A DNA stretch of 28,440 nt, taken from positions 1 to 28,440 of the forward strand of contig JAYMTF010000905.1 in the NCBI GenBank assembly GCA_036897485.1, read 5' to 3'. The notes under the pieces are model-generated. The model ran no database searches, was not told where the DNA came from, and was given only the letters and a program-made list of their open reading frames with translations. Source of the stretch: Pelargonium nanum. Its lineage: Eukaryota; Streptophyta; Magnoliopsida; Geraniales; Geraniaceae. Position numbers and translations under genes: made by a program. This document shows, piece after piece, positions 1 to 10,900 of the stretch; within the stretch, counting starts at the first letter, position 1, and the number at the start of each line of letters is the position of its first letter.

Positions 1-480
1 GTTGAGGCGGTGGTGATTGGTAACGGCTATTTTTAAGGCGGTGGAGCTGAGTTACGAGTAGCGTCATTTTGACGCGGTCAAAGTGTCAAATACCGCCGGT
101 GCAGTGTAACGGCTAGGTTAGACCTTATTTGCTTTGCTAATTGCTATAAACCCACCGACAAAGTCTAGAAATTTCTTAAATAAAATAAATAAATAATGGG
201 TACAATAGAATTTGTATTTAGTAAAAAACTAGTAAAAATACCAAAATGGTTAGGGATAATTAGGATATTCAAATATTTGAGTCTTTTTTTGAAAGGAAAT
301 TAACCATGGTTACGTATATGTATAGCGGTCTCTCTCGTAGGTTACGAGTTTATTGTTTGTGACAAACATAATTAGGGTTTTGGTAACTTGCGCGTTAAGC
401 AAAGAAGGGTGTCTTATGGTTTTTGGTTGATTCATTGGCGGTTAGGGTGCAGAAGCAGGATGCAGGTTTCTTTGGTTCAT
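1..480. other. Intergenic DNA, no gene recognised
   Basis: No open frame here resembles a protein I know. The first 120 bases are richer in G and C than the rest and carry the direct repeat GTAACGGCTA at 20-29 and 106-115, about 86 bp apart. From about 170 the sequence turns AT-rich. It could be the edge of an upstream gene or of a repeat that continues outside the window. Confidence 0.5.
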
Positions 481-482
481 CA

Positions 483-692
483 ATGGCAAGGAAAACAATT
501 GCATCAGTGGAACAATGAATGCAAGACTTGTTTTTGGAGGAAGAAGAAGATATTTTGGACTATGGAGCAAATCCAGCAGCTCTAGGGGTTCCAGCAGCAA
601 ACACATGGCGGTTGGTAGGGCGATGTAGCATATTTGCTGACGTGGAAGGTCACTTACGTGGAAGACTTTCCATTTTTTTTAATAAAAAATAA
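483..692 (+). mobile_element. LINE ORF1-like scrap (DUF4283-type N-terminal motif)
   Basis: The frame from ATG 519 to TAA 690-692 encodes 57 residues with an acidic stretch (LEEEEDILDYG) followed by TWRLVGRC. The acidic patch and then W-x-LVGR resembles the start of the DUF4283/zinc-knuckle ORF1 proteins found next to plant non-LTR retrotransposons, where the motif usually reads (W/L)CLVGRFLT. In the same frame a short MARKTIASVEQ piece (483-515) precedes it, separated by TGA at 516-518. No reverse transcriptase or endonuclease lies nearby, so this is at most a small relic. The assignment rests on motif memory only. Confidence 0.4.
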
Positions 693-812
693 AAAATGGT
701 AGACTTTTCATTTTTTTTTTAATTTGGTCCAAAGCTGACGTGGAAGGATGATGTGACATATTTGCAGACGTGGAGATAAGTGACCAACACTAGCAGGTCA
801 TTTGGACCAAAT
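629..812. repeat. Direct and inverted repeats around a GACGTGGA motif
   Basis: CATATTTGC(T/A)GACGTGGA occurs at 629-646 and 757-774, and GCTGACGTGGAAGG occurs at 636-649 and 734-747. TTTGGTCC near 724-730 is repeated inverted as GGACCAAA near 804-811, and GGTCACTT (648-655) is answered by AAGTGACC near 778-785. The nested direct and inverted repeats suggest decayed transposon DNA rather than a promoter, although TGACGTGG also resembles a bZIP-type site. The family is unknown. Confidence 0.4.
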
Positions 813-1500
813 CCAAAGTTTTAAAAAGTATATAGGATAGACCAATATAAAAAACTACTCGGGCCAACTCCATAATGATGTCGAACAATTTACCCTTATT
901 TAATAGTAAAACATGTACTAAGAGTGTGTATATAATAAAGTGAGTATTTTTTTTTGAAAGTTTATAATAAAGTAAGTTTAGTCCGCCAACACTTTAGGTC
1001 AAAATTAGGTCAGTGTTAGCTCTCTCTCTCTCGCACCATGGAATGTTCAGCAGAACTGCTGTTTCGTCGTCGGATCGGCCTCGCCGTCTCGCCGTCGTGT
1101 TTCCTCCTCCGGTTAGCTGTTACCGGTATGTTAGGCCTTTCTACAACGATACCATATATATCTAATTTATCGAAAAAGAAACAAACTGTCTTGGAGCTAA
1201 TCATTTTTTTTTCTCTTCATTTCAATACACAGTTATTTTACTAAATTTGATTTTTTTCTTTCCCAAATTAAAAACACAATATCTAGGTTTTATCCTAAAA
1301 TCATGGTACATGGCTAAAACCATAGGTTCAGTTGACGGTCAAGAACAATTTTGAATTTGTAGCCATTAGTATTCGGAAAACACTCCAAAAGCAATAACAC
1401 AACACTCTCATCAATTCCTTTATATTTCATTTTCTTGCTGCAAATTGTATCAATTATCAAAAACAAATAAAAAGTTCACAGAAGATCGAAATCAAGAAAA
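813..1500. other. Upstream region of the LEA gene, with an unassigned short ORF
   Basis: After a CT run (1020-1032) there is a 68-codon plus frame from ATG 1038 to 1244 that starts MECSAELLFRRRIG. Its first 90 bases are GC-rich and codon-like, and the rest is AT-rich. I recognise no domain. It may be a degraded first exon or chance. From about 1380 to 1500 the sequence is CA-rich and AT-rich and is probably the promoter and leader of the gene starting at 1501. Confidence 0.3.
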
Positions 1501-2831
1501 ATGGCAAGCATCGTCCCAAAGTTTGGTGCAACATTTGCCCGCAGAACATGGAAACCTAGGACTTTTTCGGCTGCCAATCTTCAATCTATTCATGTCAGTT
1601 TCATAGTTTACTACCACAATCATCATATTTTACATTGTCTATATTGTTTTTGTAATGAACTTTTTTCTCCAAGTTTGTTGAAGATTAATCTCATCCCTTC
1701 ATCTATTTCTACATTGGCTCATAGATACAAAAAATGTCTTTTTTAGTTTTTTCCATATGTTAGTTTCGTGCTAGATGGTGAGCCTTATATTATTGATAAA
1801 GGTTGTTGTTTCATGACAACTTCGAGATAAGTTGGTTAAATGGGTCGAACTAGAGTTGTCAATTTTGACTTGAATCTGTGAGCATTTGAAGTTCAATTGT
1901 ATGAAATAGACTTGGTAGATTTTTGGGTTGGGAAATCCACACAATTTCTATGCAAAAACCGCAATCTGACTTTTGAAACAAAACCCAATCCCTTAAAAAC
2001 CTAACATGAATTCCGAATTGTCAGTTCTAGTTGGACCAATGAACTAGTAAATACCACGGTTCAATATTTTCATATGATTTCTAAGACATTTGCAATATCT
2101 CGGTAGTGAATTGAATACATGAAGCCATATACAGAATTTGTTAGCATATATATTCACTGGAAAATAATTTATATAACATTTTTGTGCGTGTAGGCAAGTT
2201 CACATCAAAATTCTGCTGCAACAGGAAAGGCAGCTGATGCGATAAAAACTGGGGCAAATGAAGCAAAGAAGACTGGCGAAAACGTGAAAAATGAGGTTTC
2301 CTCTTAAGCTTGACACTAACAAATAACATTAAACTGCAATATATATCCGCGAAATAAGATCCACGGTTCTATAAACTTTGAGTTTTATGATCAACGTTAG
2401 GGAACTCTTTATATTTCAAAACTCGAAGTTCATGGACTATTTCAACATTTTTAAAAGTCATTAGCCGACGACTTTTAAAAAATTCAGACACCGATAAGGT
2501 TTTTATTCTCATATATGTGTATATTCTTGGTCATGTTATTAGTATCTTTTTCGTTGTAGTTTCTTCTAAAACATGTAGATATTGATGCATATGTGGGACA
2601 ATTGTATGTACATATATACAGGTGAGCCAAAAGGCAAGTTGTATGGCTGGGAAGATGTCTGAAACGGCACACGAAGTGGGAGACAAGGCGAAGCAAAAAG
2701 CTCAAGATGCAATGAGTTCGGCTAAAGATGCAACCCAAAATGCCAATGAGACCGTGAAAGGAAAGGCAAAAGATGCCGTGAAAAAAGGTGCAGAGACTGT
2801 CAAGCGCTCCATGAACACCAAGCACGATTGA
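1501..2831 (+). CDS. LEA-like protein, probably mitochondrial, three exons
   Basis: Exons 1501-1593, 2194-2295 and 2622-2831 join in phase 0 with GT-AG borders and encode 134 residues. Residues 1-31 have no acidic residue but contain several Arg, Lys and Ser (ARRTWKPRTFSAA), as in mitochondrial presequences. From residue 32 the protein is Ala, Lys, Glu, Gly and Thr rich, with irregular 11-residue amphipathic repeats such as AADAIKTGANEAKKTG, AHEVGDKAKQKAQDA and VKGKAKDAVKKGAETVK. That composition is typical of group 3 (LEA_4) late embryogenesis abundant proteins, which are disordered when hydrated and fold into helices on drying, protecting membranes and enzymes. The start at 1501 gives the only ATG-led frame joining the repeats. 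A possible polyadenylation signal AATAAA lies near 3003. The family call is firm; mitochondrial location is inferred. Confidence 0.85.
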
Positions 2832-3450
2832 TGATTAATAATCAAGTTGGTTCATCCATTTCTGGCTCTTAATTCCCAGCTGATTATATACATATATATA
2901 ATACACTATATTTGAATTTTGTGTTTTCCGATTTCGTGCTGCATATTTGCAATAACCTGGAAAAATTGTAAATAAGAGAAAAATTGTTTTTCAAAGTGTT
3001 GTTAATAAAGCTATGTGCAGATATAATTAATTACACTGAGTACAATATATCTTGTTGGATTGTAATTTGTTAATGAATTATGTATGTTGATTATAGGGAA
3101 AGATTAAGTGTACAAACTTTATTGCACAAATATACGTAAATAATGCAAATTGACTTTATAAATGAACCTGAATGAGCATAAAAATTCGAAGACAAATTCA
3201 TGGACGATTGGCATATGCCCTATTAAATGAATATTCAAACTAATCATATTGTTGTACTTTCAACAATATATATTTGACATTGCTTGATGATATACACTTC
3301 AAAAGTGAAATTGTTAAATGGTATAGAGATTTTAGTTGGCGTAAAGGACAAGGGTAATGCATACGAAACTCTTAACTTGTTCTTGATCATAGAAATATAG
3401 TATGAAGCATTTTTCTTATCATAATTAGGCATGAAGTATATTTTAAGAAG
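2832..3450. other. 3' flank of the LEA gene, AT-rich intergenic DNA
   Basis: It holds the presumed 3' UTR of the LEA-like gene, with an AATAAA near 3003, followed by AT-rich sequence. No coding frame here looks real. The right edge runs into the tandem repeat that starts near 3451. Confidence 0.5.
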
Positions 3451-4460
3451 CAAATTATATGTTGATGTTAATATATAACTATACATCTATTCGAAAAGCT
3501 TTGAAGCTGTTATCAACAACGATCTTGTACTTTTCCTTTTTTGTTTTAGTGCAGGTCGAGTTACAAAACTTCGAGCTAGGCGCGGATGAAATAACGGAGT
3601 TGTTTGTGCTCAGACAATTAATGTATTATACATGTTTTATATATTAGAATAAAGTGATACCTTTTTGTTGATCGTACTTATTACTCCGTAATTGATATGC
3701 AGCATCTTCAAACACAAATTGATGTTTTTGTTGTTGCCTTTATTTTTTATAGAGTGACATTAATGCATATTCTTGGACGCATTATCATATTAATTGTGTG
3801 TAAATTAAACAATACTAAGGAAAATCATATGTTGATCTTAATATATATCTATTTGATAGACTTTAAAGTTGTTATAATTGACATCGATCTTGAACTTATT
3901 TAAAAAGAAAACATTAATCTTGTTCTTTGAGTAACGTGTGTATCTAATGAAGAGGTTGTATGTGCTCAGTCATTGATTATGTATGTTTTACCAGAAAAAA
4001 TCGTACATTTTTGTTGATCATACTTGTGAACTAAAGATACATCTTCAAATGCAAATTTATGCTATTATTATAATTTGGCTTTATTGTTGTACAGAGGGAC
4101 ATTATTAAATATTCTTGGAGGTATTTGCACATTAGTTGTGTAAAGAATAAATTTAAGGTTGTTAACATCGATCTCCTTTTATTTCAGGTAAATCACGTTA
4201 CAAAACTTCGAGCGAGGCGCATATGAAATAAAAGGGACGGTATGTGCTCAAGTATTGTATTAATTATGTACACATATATGTTTTATCTGAAAAAGCCATA
4301 CATTTGTTGATCATACTTATACTACTTGATATGCAGCATCGTCAAATACTCATTGATGCTATTTTCTTGGTTTTATATCTATTGAGAGTACATCAATGCA
4401 TATTCTTTTGGATATTTGCATATTTTTTGCTCAAATTAAATGTTATTAATTAGTAAAATC
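3451..4460 (+). repeat. Three diverged tandem copies of a ~310-380 bp unit with an exon-like core
   Basis: The same ordered landmarks recur three times. TGTGCTCA begins at 3605, 3961 and 4243. TTGTTGATC begins at 3665, 4011 and 4304. A CATC(T/G)TCAAA segment occurs near 3703, 4031 and 4331, and a GTTGTTA(T/A)...CGATCT segment near 3506 (weak), 3870 and 4159. Units run roughly 3451-3827, 3828-4149 and 4150-4460. Copies 1 and 3 share a well-kept core (GTTACAAAACTTCGAGC, then AGGCGC and ATGAAATAA) bounded by an AG acceptor-like and a GT donor-like dinucleotide; copy 2 has lost much of it. No copy has a long frame. The units might be duplicated exon-intron modules of a dead gene or a noncoding repeat. 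Confidence 0.65.
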
Positions 4461-4930
4461 ATGATTCAAAATTGTTTGTATGTGACATTAGCTAATCAAC
4501 ACCTTGGTACATGCACCATTACATTTTTGTTCTTTCAAATCTGGTTTCGTCCTATTTACGAAGAAAATCTGTTTTTCTCTCATCCTATTGGCGCACGGAA
4601 ATATAAACATGTTTTGTACCGTACATGAAAGTTGACCGAATCCTCTTAAAAAGGTTCAAAGGAAAACATAATCCATTTTACTCATTCACAAGGCAACAAG
4701 TGGAGAGTACAATGAATTATAATTACTTTACCAAACAAACAAACAAACTTAGCAAATATGATATGTATCTCAATTTACCTAAATAAAGAAACAGCTCTAC
4801 ATGTTAAGTTCAGTGAATGAACCACAATTAAGCTATTGCAATTGTGGGTCTGAAATCATATTTTTCGTATATACTAAAAAAGTTCCCTTTCTTGGTCTTG
4901 GCGCATTTCTGTCACACCCTAGAGGAAATT
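4461..4930 (+). promoter_or_regulatory. Probable promoter and leader region of the MADS-box gene
   Basis: This 470 bp stretch between the tandem repeat and the MADS start has no gene-like frame. An in-frame ATG at 4844 would add 29 residues (MGLKSYFSYI...) before the MADS domain. Plant MADS proteins of this type begin directly with the domain, so 4931 was chosen as start. No CArG box or clear TATA box was identified with confidence. Confidence 0.35.
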
Positions 4931-7900
4931 ATGGTTCGCCGTGTGATGATGTATCTGGAAGATGATTCTACTCGCCAACTATGCTACGCCAAGCGTAGAA
5001 ACGGACTCATTAAAAAGGCCTTGGAGATGTTTGTGTTGTGTGATGTTGACGTAGCATATATATCCTTTTCTCCCTCTGGTCGCCTTAGCCACTTTTCTGG
5101 TGACAAAAGGTTGTGTTTCTCGAGAAATATTTTCTTAAACCCTACATTACGTCTCATCTTTCTTCTTATTTCTCCTCGTTTTGAATTCTTAATACAGGAT
5201 TGAAGATGTGTTAGCCCGATTCGTAGAATTGCCAGATGAGATAAGACAGTTGTATGAATTATTATTACAATCCTTTTATGTTACATTAAGATCTTGCTTT
5301 CTCTCTCAAGAAGATTTTGTTCTATATCTTTTTCTTTAATATATTTGATGAAAATTAATGTGATTTTTATTTGGTTATGTTCATGAAACTAATTAATTGT
5401 TCTTTGTGTCTGTCATCTACTGTCACATTTGAAGCCCTTTGCCAGATTCAGAGGTAAACAAACTACTTAATCAACTTCTTATTCACTGTCTCGAATCATT
5501 TTAGTTTTTTTTTTGTTAACTCTTAATTCCTTATTCATATCTAATAATTCTGGAACTATTATTACAAAATAAGATCTTTTTTTTTTTTTGTTCAAAACTG
5601 GTTAAGAATATATAGTTTGATTGTAAACAAGTTGATACACTCCCTACAATAGTTTGTAATATTTTAGAACCAGATGTTATTAAATGTACAAGTGACCCAA
5701 TTTTATTTATACATTTTTCTTGCAGTACTTGAAAGCGATTTTAAACCAGATAAAGCGGGAAACAGAAGAACAAATTCAAGACCAACGGTATCTATATATG
5801 AGATTATGATCAAATTTTATGAGGGACTGTCATGAATCCAATACCGTAAAACGAATCTACCGTTCAATTTTTTTTAATTAAAAAAATCACTAAGCCTACG
5901 ACGCAACTTATTATTTTTTGTCCTGCGTATTTAAATTTCAGGTCTATATAGCTTGTTGTAAATAAATTCCTAGGCTGTAACAAATAAAAAAATTGTATTT
6001 TGTTTTTTTCCTTAATAAGGGATTTTTTTTTATAATGACCAAAATGTAAGGTATTGTTGTCCATTATTTACACCCTCACCCTGAAAAAAACAAAAACAGA
6101 GTAAAGAGTAGCTAAATGGGTGTGCGTGTGAATATTTATTTTTGGGGTTAAAAACTCTATGTATAAGCTCTTTTATTATTATTTTGGGGTAGTGACTAGT
6201 GACCAACATTATAAACTGAAGTTAGATCTTTATTGTATTTTCTTCGTTGAAAGTTAAAAATCTTCAGTATTGACCTAATGTGGTTATATATTTATTTTTT
6301 TGTCCGGGTGATGCCATGGAATTTTCAACTTGCTTCATCAATATCCTCCAAATCAGTGTTTTTGTAAGTACATATTTACTTTATCTTTTAATATCACTCA
6401 CGAACTCCTTCGAGCAGTCACTAACAATAAGAATTCTTTTCTTTTTCATTAGGGTCTTAAGGCAGAAATTGCTTGGCTGAAAGAAGAGATACAAAAAGTT
6501 CAGGCTGATATTAGGTCAGCCATTTAGACAACTTTTTGTTTATATTTTAGTCCGTTTAAATGTGTACACTTGTAATATTATTTGACGTGGTTGGTTGAGA
6601 TTTTGTTTAATCTTTTTATAAGTTTTGTAGGGATAAAATGTAATTAATGTTAGATGCTCTATATTTATTTGAGATCAGCAGTAAAACTTTGCTTTTGAAC
6701 CTTCAACTAAGTATAATGTTGTAGTTGAATAGGTTCTTTGATATGATATTAGGTTATGTGTGTGAATTTATTTAGTTTTTAGTGTTCTTTTCATTATAAT
6801 AGTAAATCAAGTGTGGTAAGATATATGAGAGTTGTGTTTGAACAAATGTGAAACTTTAACAAGCTTTATGTGTAAGAGGCCATATGATACTAAAGATCTA
6901 CTTTGTAATGTAATTTTTGAGTAAAAAAAAAAACATACTATGATAATTTAATGTGTCCTTTTGTTACCGTTAAACAAATCATATTTCTAAATTTTTTTAA
7001 TATTACATACAGCCCGCCACACATATTGCACAAAAGTAAAGTAATCCGGAATTTAAGTTTGGCTTCGCCTTTCTTTGTTTTTCCCCTTCTTTCCCTTTTA
7101 AGGTTTGATGATGAAATAGTAATTTATCCGCGCCTTCTAAAAATAAAAATCCCTCTAATACTTTTGACAAACTCCGAGAGGTTTTGAAAGTAACATAGAA
7201 TTTTATAGAGTGTATAAGTACAATGCTATTCTCTAAGGGTTTGTTTTGAGCATTACTTTCATTTGCCTCTCTTTGAACTTCTCTGAGAATTCCCTACTCA
7301 TAGTCACCACTCATCATTTGAAGCCTTCTATTGCATTTGAGTCTTTCTTGAAGATAAAGAAGTAAGTTCGTTAAACATTAATCTATCTAGATTTATTCTT
7401 TAAAATACATGAGGTGGTCCAATAAAACTATATCGTACGAATTTTTAATTTTTGTTATATATTCTTATGTTAAAGTTTTCATATCTAACGACTTTACAAG
7501 GACCCAATTTTGGTTTCTTCGCTTGATTTTTCTTATCAGATGCATACAAAATTGTTTATGTGTGTGCGATGTGTATGCTTATTTTGTTTTAGGTGATTTA
7601 TTGTTTTTAATCTTGTCCTGATCTCCTGGTTTGCTCTAGGCAAATTATTAGGTATCTTTTTTCTTAAAAACTTTGTCGAATGATATAAAATTGTATCTGA
7701 CAAAACCAATATGAAGCGCAAAATATGACTCATATAGTGGGGCAAGAGTACTTGTTTTTGCATCAGAATCACAGTCAATTTCTATAAATATTTTATTTCA
7801 GTTATATAAGATGGCAGTAAAAGATGCATCTTATGTACTTGTTGCAGTAATTATGTGCTTATAGATAAATTTTTCATTTCGAATATAACATATTGAATAC

Positions 7901-10900
7901 TTGAGGCACTTATTTCAACAAATTTTGGTTGTCAAGTTGAGAGATTAATTCATATCAATAAACCTAGACGGTGAGTGTAAGTTAACTTGGTTTTTCAGTA
8001 AGAAATGTTGCACTAGGTTTCACATTCACTAACATATATAATATATGTGTTTTTGTCTGTGCGCAAAAGCAAGCTAGAGGTGCATACGTACCATTGAAAT
8101 TATATTCTCTCTGTGAAGGAAAAAGACATAAATCTCGCTAGTTAAAAGAAGCTTACTACAGGTTTAGCTTAATAGTCCTATTTTACCACATTTACTTTAC
8201 TAGTTTTGTAACCTAGCTAGCTATGCATATAAGAGGTATTCTTTCATATTTATTATAAACAGAACAAAAAGGAACTTTTTGACTTGATCGATCTACTTTC
8301 AATGTAATTTATTTTGTTGTCGACAAGTGGTAATATTTAGCATGCCCAAGTATGGATTCACACAAGTATTTTAACATTTGGGTATGTAGTATTTACTTTG
8401 ACAGTATATTTTTAAAAAAGAAAAAAGAAAACTCAATGAATCTGTTTATCCTTAAACGTAATCTATGTTACATTTTACTGTCGGTTTTCTTAAAATGACA
8501 TACTTTTGGATGAAGCATGATTGACACACGTCAAATTCTTGTCCGATACAATTAAATTGGGGATTGTTCTTAATTTACTTTGTCGTTATATGGTTTGTTG
8601 TTTTGTCACATTTAAATTGTTTGCATATATTGCTACTATGTCCTTAGCTTATCGACAAACAAATTTGTTTTTCCTTTGTAATTGTGTAGGAAATTTGAGC
8701 CTGACCCAGAGTTAATTATGTCAACAAACGAGATTGAGATGCACGAGAAATTTCTTGAAGATACGCTGAAACGCGTGAACGAGAGAGTGGTAAGTTCCTA
8801 GCTTTGTTGTTCTATTTGTCTATGGAGGAATTAATTTTACCTACTTCACTGGCCTAGAAACTGTTCAGTAAACTAAATGTAGATTAACAGAATGATCTAA
8901 GCATGAATAAAAAAATGATTTGTATTTAATAAATCAGTCAGACCAGAGAGTGATCGACTATTCCATATATACATTACTAGTGCAATAATTTTTTTTCTAC
9001 ATGTTTTAACATTTATAAACTAGATTTGAGCAGAAATGAGACTGTCACTCTTGAATGTGGTAAGTAATTAATTTTAATATATTTAATGAGACGTCTTGGA
9101 GGGTCTAAAATAATTGTAGTTTAATGATGTGTCTATAATGATTAATTTGAACATTGATGTAATTTATATGAGGTTTCTTCAATGTAAAGATCTTTACTCA
9201 TTGATGATGAGTTAACTATACATTACTGATTAATACAATAGTTTAATAAGTTCAATAGTATAAATGAAACTATCTAGAAAATCAAATATAAATTTGACCA
9301 TATGAGCAACATATAATATTTTTCTGCAAACTTTTGTCTTCAATCATTCTCATTTTATTATGTCTGTACTGAACAGTTTTTGCTCAAAATTTGTATCTTC
9401 ATAATATTTTTGGTCATGGTTTCCAGATGGAGATTGGAGAGTCCAGCAATGCTCGTGCTTACGAGCCTCAGCCACCAAATGCTGTGGTAAGATAAATATC
9501 AAGACAACTGCCATTTTTTTTCTTTACTACTTTCCGCCATATACGCAAAATTAAAATTGTAAATTCAGCAATTTGTTCAGGAGGAGAACAATGATCAGGA
9601 GCACAATTACGAGGAGGAAGAGCATGAAACGACTGGAGAATCATCATCTTCTTCCGATTTGGAGGGTAGTATTGAGTCTGAACCAGATCAACTAATCAAC
9701 TTGTCCGATGATCTGGATCATATCGTTCAATCTGAACAGCCAGTGATCGAAATGTATATGCATTTTCTACAATATATTTTATCAAACTGTTTTCATTTTC
9801 AATCACTTAAATTTAGTTTGTTAAAAATATGTGCATAGTTTATGTTAAGTCATGATACTCCCGATTTAAGTCCACATATCCACGTAAGGCTCGGGTCCAT
9901 CTCTCTTATATACTCAGTCTACACATGAGGGGAGTGTTAAAGAATCATATATTGAAAGGATGTGAAGCCAGTCATTACTTGAAATACTAGTTAGGCCTTC
10001 CACGGACCAGTTTAAGCTTTTCAACATGAGATCAAATTATTGACTTACATGTGCTAATTCTTGTTTTCTTTTATTTTTTACATATATTTCATAATCTTTA
10101 TTTAATTTCTTGTAGGCTGCCCCAAGGGACGACATTCCAGAGCTCTCTCGCAAGTCCTGGTACCGTTACCACCCATATGCTCGCACCTCAATCCAGACGC
10201 TCTCCCTCCAACTCTGCTTTGCCGGGGACACCCCGCCTACCTCCATCCCCAGTATGTTATTTATGCAGAAGCTTTTTTAGAGAATCAATTTAACTAAAAG
10301 CTCAAACTTATAATTAAAGTATTTATTTATACTTTTAATATTTTATTTCAATACTTCTATATTTGAATTTTTATTTACGCGAATATGACTAATCGTTCAT
10401 AGAATATACAAATATGTATCTTTTTTATTGAGAATATGACCAATATCATGATTAGGTGGGAGAGCCATCACAACTTCAAGCTGGTGCAAGCCAGGTACCC
10501 AATATTGGGCAGGACATGAATAATCCAATCATTGTTGATCAAAATCAGAATAATATTACATCTAACTATAGCCCTTTTCAAGGAGCCTACTTGTAAGTTC
10601 ATTTTGTGTTTTATAACTAGAATCGTTACTTTATATTTTTTATATGGACAATACCAACATCTGATGCAATACTTGAATTTGAATTCTTGAGAGGATCAAA
10701 CGCCGTAAACCACTTGCTCCAAAAGTTGTTACTTTATAAAGTTGAATATATACATGCTAATTAACTTGTTTCAAAATGTGGTTAGGCCTGCGATGGCGAT
10801 GATGCCAATTCCTGGCACACAGTCGGGACCAAGAGACTTTATGTCACAACTTTCTGGCAACTACATTTTACCGACCTCTAATTTACCTTCTGACTACCGT

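Noticed and set aside
1021-1204. Minus-strand 62-codon frame over the CT-run region
   Set aside because: Low-complexity, Arg-rich translation of a CT run and GC-rich patch with no domain or splice context.
2484-2825. A 113-codon minus-strand frame with Cys, His and Phe-rich sequence
   Set aside because: It is the antisense shadow of exon 3 of the LEA-like gene; the sense strand has the recognisable LEA repeats and splice sites.
4844-4930. An upstream in-frame ATG extending the MADS protein by 29 residues
   Set aside because: The extension is hydrophobic and unlike any MADS N-terminus; the domain in this family starts at or within a residue or two of Met1.
6364-6452. Strong GTAAGT at 6364 as the donor of MADS exon 5
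   Set aside because: It would put exon 6 (GLKAEIAWLKEEIQ, required for the K-like region) out of frame for every available upstream acceptor; GT at 6356 fits phase although weaker.
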